A stretch of 64,000 nucleotides of DNA from assembly GCF_914271545.1 (NCBI RefSeq), contig NZ_CAJZAH010000005.1, positions 62,001 through 126,000 of the forward strand, written 5' to 3'. Under the pieces are notes generated by a model. It was given only the letters and a program-made list of their open reading frames with translations. It was not told where the DNA came from and did not search any database. Both the position numbers and the translations under genes were made by a program. This DNA is from Cupriavidus respiraculi (GTDB lineage: Bacteria; Pseudomonadota; Gammaproteobacteria; Burkholderiales; Burkholderiaceae). How positions within the stretch are numbered: the stretch's first letter is position 1; every line of letters begins with the position of its first letter. Shown piece by piece: positions 60,998 through 64,000 of the stretch.

Positions 60998-62044
60998 ATG
61001 CCCGATCACCCCGCCGAAGCGGCCGCTATCAATCCCCGCCGGATCTCGGTTGCTCCCATGATGGACTGGACCGACCGGCACTGCCGCATGTTCCATCGCC
61101 AACTCAGCCGCCATACCTGGCTCTACACCGAGATGGTGACCACCGGCGCGCTGCTGCATGGCGACGTCGCGCGGCATCTCGATTTCGATGCGGCCGAGCA
61201 GCCCGTGGCCCTGCAGCTCGGCGGCAGCGAGCCCGCCGATCTGGCGCAGGCCGCGCGGCTGGGAGAGAAGTGGGGCTATGCCGAGATCAACCTGAACTGC
61301 GGATGCCCGTCCGAGCGCGTCCAGCGCGGCGCCTTTGGCGCCTGCCTGATGGCCGAGCCCGAACTGGTGGCCGATTGCGTGAAGGCGATGCGCGATGTGG
61401 TAGCGGTGCCCGTGACGGTGAAGCACCGCATCGGCATCGACACCATTGAGCACTACGATTTCGTGCGGGATTTCGTCGGCACGGTGGCGGCCGCGGGCTG
61501 CGGCACGTTTATCGTCCACGCGCGCAACGCCATCCTCAAGGGCCTGAGCCCCAAGGAAAACCGCGAGATTCCGCCGCTGCGCTACGAAGTGGCCTACCGC
61601 CTGAAGCAGGAATTCCCCGGTCTGGAGATTCTGATCAATGGCGGTATCACGACGCACGACGAGATCGCCGCCCATCTGAAACATGTCGACGGCGTGATGA
61701 TCGGCCGCGAGGCCTATCACCAGCCCTATGTGCTGGCCGGCGTGGATCCGCGCTTCTATGGTGCCGACATCTGCGCGCCGTCGCGGCTCGAAGTCGAGCT
61801 GGCGATGCAGCGCTATATCGGGGATCTGGTGGAGCGGGGCGGCTACATGGGCGCGGCCACGCGGCATATGCTGGGATTGCACCGCGGCATCCATGGCGGA
61901 CGCGGCTGGCGCCGCGTGCTGTCGGACGCGCGACGGATGCAGGCGATCCGTACCCGTTCCGGCGTCGACGCGCTGTTCGAGGAAGCGCGCGCGCATCTGC
62001 GTCACGAGGCGCCCGAAGCAATGGAGGCGGTGGAGGCGGGCTAG
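60998..62044 (+). CDS. dusA: DusA, tRNA-dihydrouridine(20/20a) synthase
   Basis: 348 aa. The FMN TIM barrel opens with RISVAPMMDWTDRHCRMF. NLNCGCPSERVQRGAFGACLM contains the catalytic Cys and the DusA-type wording, and INGGITTHDE and DGVMIGREAYHQPY are further landmarks. It reduces U20/U20a in the tRNA D loop. The ATG at 60998 gives MPDHPAEAAAINPRR and is preferred over longer frames with no family match. Confidence 0.93.
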   Translation: MPDHPAEAAAINPRRISVAPMMDWTDRHCRMFHRQLSRHTWLYTEMVTTGALLHGDVARHLDFDAAEQPVALQLGGSEPADLAQAARLGEKWGYAEINLNCGCPSERVQRGAFGACLMAEPELVADCVKAMRDVVAVPVTVKHRIGIDTIEHYDFVRDFVGTVAAAGCGTFIVHARNAILKGLSPKENREIPPLRYEVAYRLKQEFPGLEILINGGITTHDEIAAHLKHVDGVMIGREAYHQPYVLAGVDPRFYGADICAPSRLEVELAMQRYIGDLVERGGYMGAATRHMLGLHRGIHGGRGWRRVLSDARRMQAIRTRSGVDALFEEARAHLRHEAPEAMEAVEAG

Positions 62045-62225
62045 GCCGGTCGCGACGGTTGGAGGTATTCCTCTAGAACCGAACCGGCGAATCGTGCCGT
62101 GGACATCTTTCGTTGTGGTCGCGTCACTTTGCGCACGTTTGTGGCGCGTATTGGCCGCGAACCCGCATGTCCAAAGGGAATCCCCTAGATAGCCAAGCGC
62201 GGCTTACCTTTCTTAAACTATGTCG

Positions 62226-62286
62226 GCCCTCCAATACAGGGCTTTCTTCAACTGATTTTTGAGCCCGCTTCATGCGGGCTTTTTTT
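62226..62286 (+). terminator. Hairpin plus intrinsic terminator downstream of dusA
   Basis: A weak GCCCT/AGGGC hairpin (62226-62242) is followed by a strong AGCCCGC-TTCAT-GCGGGCT hairpin (62262-62280) with a seven-T run (62280-62286). It lies 180-240 bp past the dusA stop. Confidence 0.85.
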
Positions 62287-62435
62287 GTGCGCGGCGCAAG
62301 GCAGCGGCGGGTGCGAACTGCGCCTGTTCGGACACCCGGGGACTCATGCGGGTTCCCTCCGTTTACCCGAATGGTGCGGGTCGACAATGACGGCTACATT
62401 GCAAGGGCCTTCAGGGCATTGAGATCGCAAGAGTT
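62287..62435. other. Gap between two terminators, no gene seen
   Basis: No credible ORF or tRNA fold. It may belong to a small RNA ended by the next terminator. Confidence 0.5.
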
Positions 62436-62465
62436 GAGAGTCCGCGTCGCGGGCTCTCTTTTTTT
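62436..62465 (+). terminator. Second intrinsic terminator downstream of dusA
   Basis: GAGAGTCCGC/GCGGGCTCTC with loop GTC and one G-T pair, then seven T (62459-62465). Two strong plus-strand terminators only about 180 bp apart suggest an additional short transcript between them. Confidence 0.85.
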
Positions 62466-62617
62466 GTGCCTGCGATTTGCAAGCCATGAACGAGCGCCAT
62501 GGAAAACGCGCGACGCCACTCGACTGCCGGGCGCTACGAAACGGTACTGCTGCGGGAGGTTGCACTGGAGCGCCGGGGAGCCTCGTCGAAACAAGGGGCG
62601 TCAATGCGAGGGGAAAC

Positions 62618-62693
62618 TGGGGTGGCTGATGGGACTCGAACCCACGACGACAGGAATCACAATCCTGGACTCTACCAACTGAGCTACAGCCAC
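62618..62693 (-). tRNA. tRNA-His (anticodon GTG)
   Basis: The minus strand folds into a full cloverleaf: acceptor GTGGCTG/CAGCCAC, D arm AGCTCAGTTGGTAGAGT, anticodon GTG in loop TTGTGAT, T arm GGGTTCGAGTCCC, and encoded CCA. The base before the acceptor (62694) is a G on the minus strand and the discriminator is C, giving the G-1:C73 pair that identifies tRNA-His. Confidence 0.98.
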
Positions 62694-62815
62694 CGTAGAG
62701 ACTGACCAGCGAGTGCTGAGCAGCGAAGAACGAAATTATACAAACATCGTCTCGCCGTGGCTAGTACTCTGCACAAAAAAATTCAAAGACGTCGGGGCCA
62801 CCCTTTGTCTTCCGC

Positions 62816-62986
62816 TCAGGCGTGCAGCTTCGCCGGCGGATCGAGCTCCAGCATCCGGCAGATGGCCGCCATGCTGCCCACCATGGTGCGGCGCTGCGCG
62901 CCTTGGTAGATGCGTACGCCCTTGGACTGGCGGAACGGCACGGGCTTGACGGGAAGGCGGGCGGGGGAGCGATCGGCTTGCAGCAT
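62816..62986 (-). CDS. Small basic protein downstream of lexA, function unknown
   Basis: 56 aa, basic N-terminal half, with GVRIYQGAQRRTMVGSM and an amphipathic end AAICRMLELDPPAKLHA. The start at 62986 has GAGG 7 bases upstream. It lies 95 bp after lexA in the same direction, so it may be expressed with the SOS response. No family recognised. Could be an artefact, but it has a proper ribosome site. Confidence 0.55.
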   Translation of the reverse strand: MLQADRSPARLPVKPVPFRQSKGVRIYQGAQRRTMVGSMAAICRMLELDPPAKLHA

Positions 62987-63081
62987 GGTTAACCTCATAA
63001 ATTGCGGCAACAACGGGCCCTGGCGCCCGGCGGGCAGCCATGGATGAACCGGCGAAAGGCGGCGGCGCCGCCCTCGCGCCT

Positions 63082-63738
63082 TCAGAAACCGGAGGAGCGG
63101 ATCAGCCCGACGGCGATACCTTCCAGGGAGAACTCTTCGCGCCCGGGTTCGACGATGATGCTGGCAAAGTCCGGGTTCTCGGCGATCAGCTCGATGCTCT
63201 GGCCGCGGCGCTTGAAGCGCTTGACCGTGACGTCATCGCCGAGACGGGCCACCACGATCTTGCCGTTGGTGGCCTCGGAGGCGCGCTTGACGGCGAGCAG
63301 GTCGCCATCGAGGATGCCCGCGTCGCGCATGCTCAGGCCGCGCACGCGCAGCAGATAGTCGGGGCGCTCGTCGAAGACCGAGGCATCGACCTGGTACTGG
63401 CGGTCGATGTGTTCGGCGGCGAGGATGGGGCTGCCGGCCGCGACGCGGCCGACCAGGGGCAGCGTCAGTTGCAGCACGCCGGCCAGCGGCAGCGAGAACT
63501 GGTCCGGCAATTCCGATTCGCTGCGCGATACCTTGAGCCGGATGCCGCGCGACGCGCCCGGCGTCAGTTCGATGACGCCCTTGCGGGCCAGCGCCCGCAG
63601 ATGTTCCTCGGCCGCATTGGGCGACGAGAATCCGAACTCGGACGCGATCTCGGCCCGCGTGGGCGGAATGCCGGTCTGCCGGATGGTGTTGCGGATCAGG
63701 TCGAAGATCTGTTGCTGCCGCGGTGTCAGGGTCGCCAT
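63082..63738 (-). CDS. lexA: LexA, SOS response repressor
   Basis: 218 aa. Winged HTH at about 1-70 ([26 protein letters not shown]). The self-cleavage site is A101-G102, with catalytic Ser136 (GLSMRD) and Lys173 (VTVKRF). RecA filaments trigger its cleavage, which derepresses SOS genes. The ATG at 63738 matches the family start. Two LexA boxes lie upstream, so it represses itself. Confidence 0.97.
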   Translation of the reverse strand: MATLTPRQQQIFDLIRNTIRQTGIPPTRAEIASEFGFSSPNAAEEHLRALARKGVIELTPGASRGIRLKVSRSESELPDQFSLPLAGVLQLTLPLVGRVAAGSPILAAEHIDRQYQVDASVFDERPDYLLRVRGLSMRDAGILDGDLLAVKRASEATNGKIVVARLGDDVTVKRFKRRGQSIELIAENPDFASIIVEPGREEFSLEGIAVGLIRSSGF

Positions 63739-63800
63739 GGAGTTGCTGGTTCCTTCGCTGTCGGAGGCTTGGCCGGATTGCCGGGCCGTGCCGTGAGGCA

Positions 63801-63816
63801 CTGTATGCATGAACAG
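63801..63816 (-). promoter_or_regulatory. LexA (SOS) box 1
   Basis: CTG-TATGCATGAA-CAG, matching CTG-N10-CAG. It lies 63 bp before the lexA ATG. Confidence 0.9.
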
Positions 63817-63820
63817 TGTG

Positions 63821-63836
63821 CTGTGATTTTATACAG
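63821..63836 (-). promoter_or_regulatory. LexA (SOS) box 2
   Basis: CTG-TGATTTTATA-CAG. Its centre is 20 bp from box 1, two helical turns, so the two LexA dimers sit on the same face. It overlaps the lexA -10. Confidence 0.92.
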
Positions 63837-63853
63837 TATCGTGTGAAGTGCAA
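63826..63853 (-). promoter_or_regulatory. lexA promoter
   Basis: On the minus strand, TTGCAC (63848-63853) - 16 bp - TAAAAT (63826-63831), inside SOS box 2. Confidence 0.65.
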
Positions 63854-63976
63854 GTGGAATTTGCGATGATGCTCATGGACGACGGTCCATCGTGCGGAGA
63901 CGCGTCAAGGCCGCAGCGGGGCAAGCGCCGGTACAATCTGGCGCTTCGTCATCCCCTGTTTACCTGCGCAGCATTC

Positions 63977-64000
63977 ATGTCCCTCTTGCCTCGCGTCATC
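63977..64000 (+). CDS. Start of a divergent gene, cut by the window edge
   Basis: Eight codons (MSLLPRVI). TACAAT at 63932-63937 could be its -10. It shares the region with lexA but is about 140 bp from the nearest LexA box. Too short to identify. Confidence 0.5.

Overview
The window is chromosomal DNA of a betaproteobacterium, most likely a Cupriavidus or Ralstonia relative (Burkholderiaceae). It is GC-rich; one 60-base line counted in the sugar-acid dehydratase gene is about 73% G+C. The housekeeping order rimP-nusA-infB-rbfA-truB, the odhA-odhB-lpdA-zapE block, the ccoNOQP-ccoG cluster next to fnr, and a divergent lexA all fit that family. I see no rRNA, transposase, integrase or CRISPR array. 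The only RNA gene I can call with certainty is one tRNA-His.

Layout: (1) 1-1866: the end of ntrB and all of ntrC, closed by a strong terminator. (2) 2030-3060: a two-gene, lower-GC insert with a zeta-toxin-like kinase, the best candidate for a little-described system. (3) 3103-14229: a catabolic region with a fumarylpyruvate-hydrolase-like gene, a VOC protein, three LysR regulators, two orphan Bug-type binding proteins, an IlvD/Edd dehydratase, a DapA-family lyase and a UxaA-family dehydratase. This looks like sugar-acid (aldarate or aldonate) breakdown. (4) 14263-16448: an Hsp70-like protein and a HAD phosphatase on the minus strand. (5) 16657-21849: the ugpBAECQ glycerol-3-phosphate uptake operon. 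(6) 21890-27950: the 2-oxoglutarate dehydrogenase genes odhA, odhB and lpdA, with a structured leader and two intrinsic terminators, followed by zapE.

(7) 29335-39227: the microaerobic respiration block. It holds the copper ATPase ccoI, ccoS, the cbb3 oxidase ccoNOQP, ccoG, a FixH protein, a small membrane protein, fnr and a SafE-like membrane protein. Perfect FNR boxes sit 41.5 bp before the inferred transcription starts of ccoI and ccoN. (8) 39951-49477: scpB, rluB and the translation operon rimP-nusA-infB-rbfA-truB, which has its own promoter and leader terminator. (9) 49570-54611 (minus strand): marR-nodT-emrA-emrB, a tripartite drug efflux operon with its repressor. (10) 54806-64000: typA, a chemoreceptor, a 3-hydroxyisobutyryl-CoA hydrolase-like gene, an FMN reductase, a small unknown gene, dusA, tRNA-His, a small ORF, lexA with two SOS boxes, and the first codons of a divergent gene.

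Short palindromic repeats with a core like CTCTCCCGCCAGCGGGAGAG, paired with GGGTGAGGGTGA arms, occur in several intergenic gaps and form BIME-like inverted pairs.
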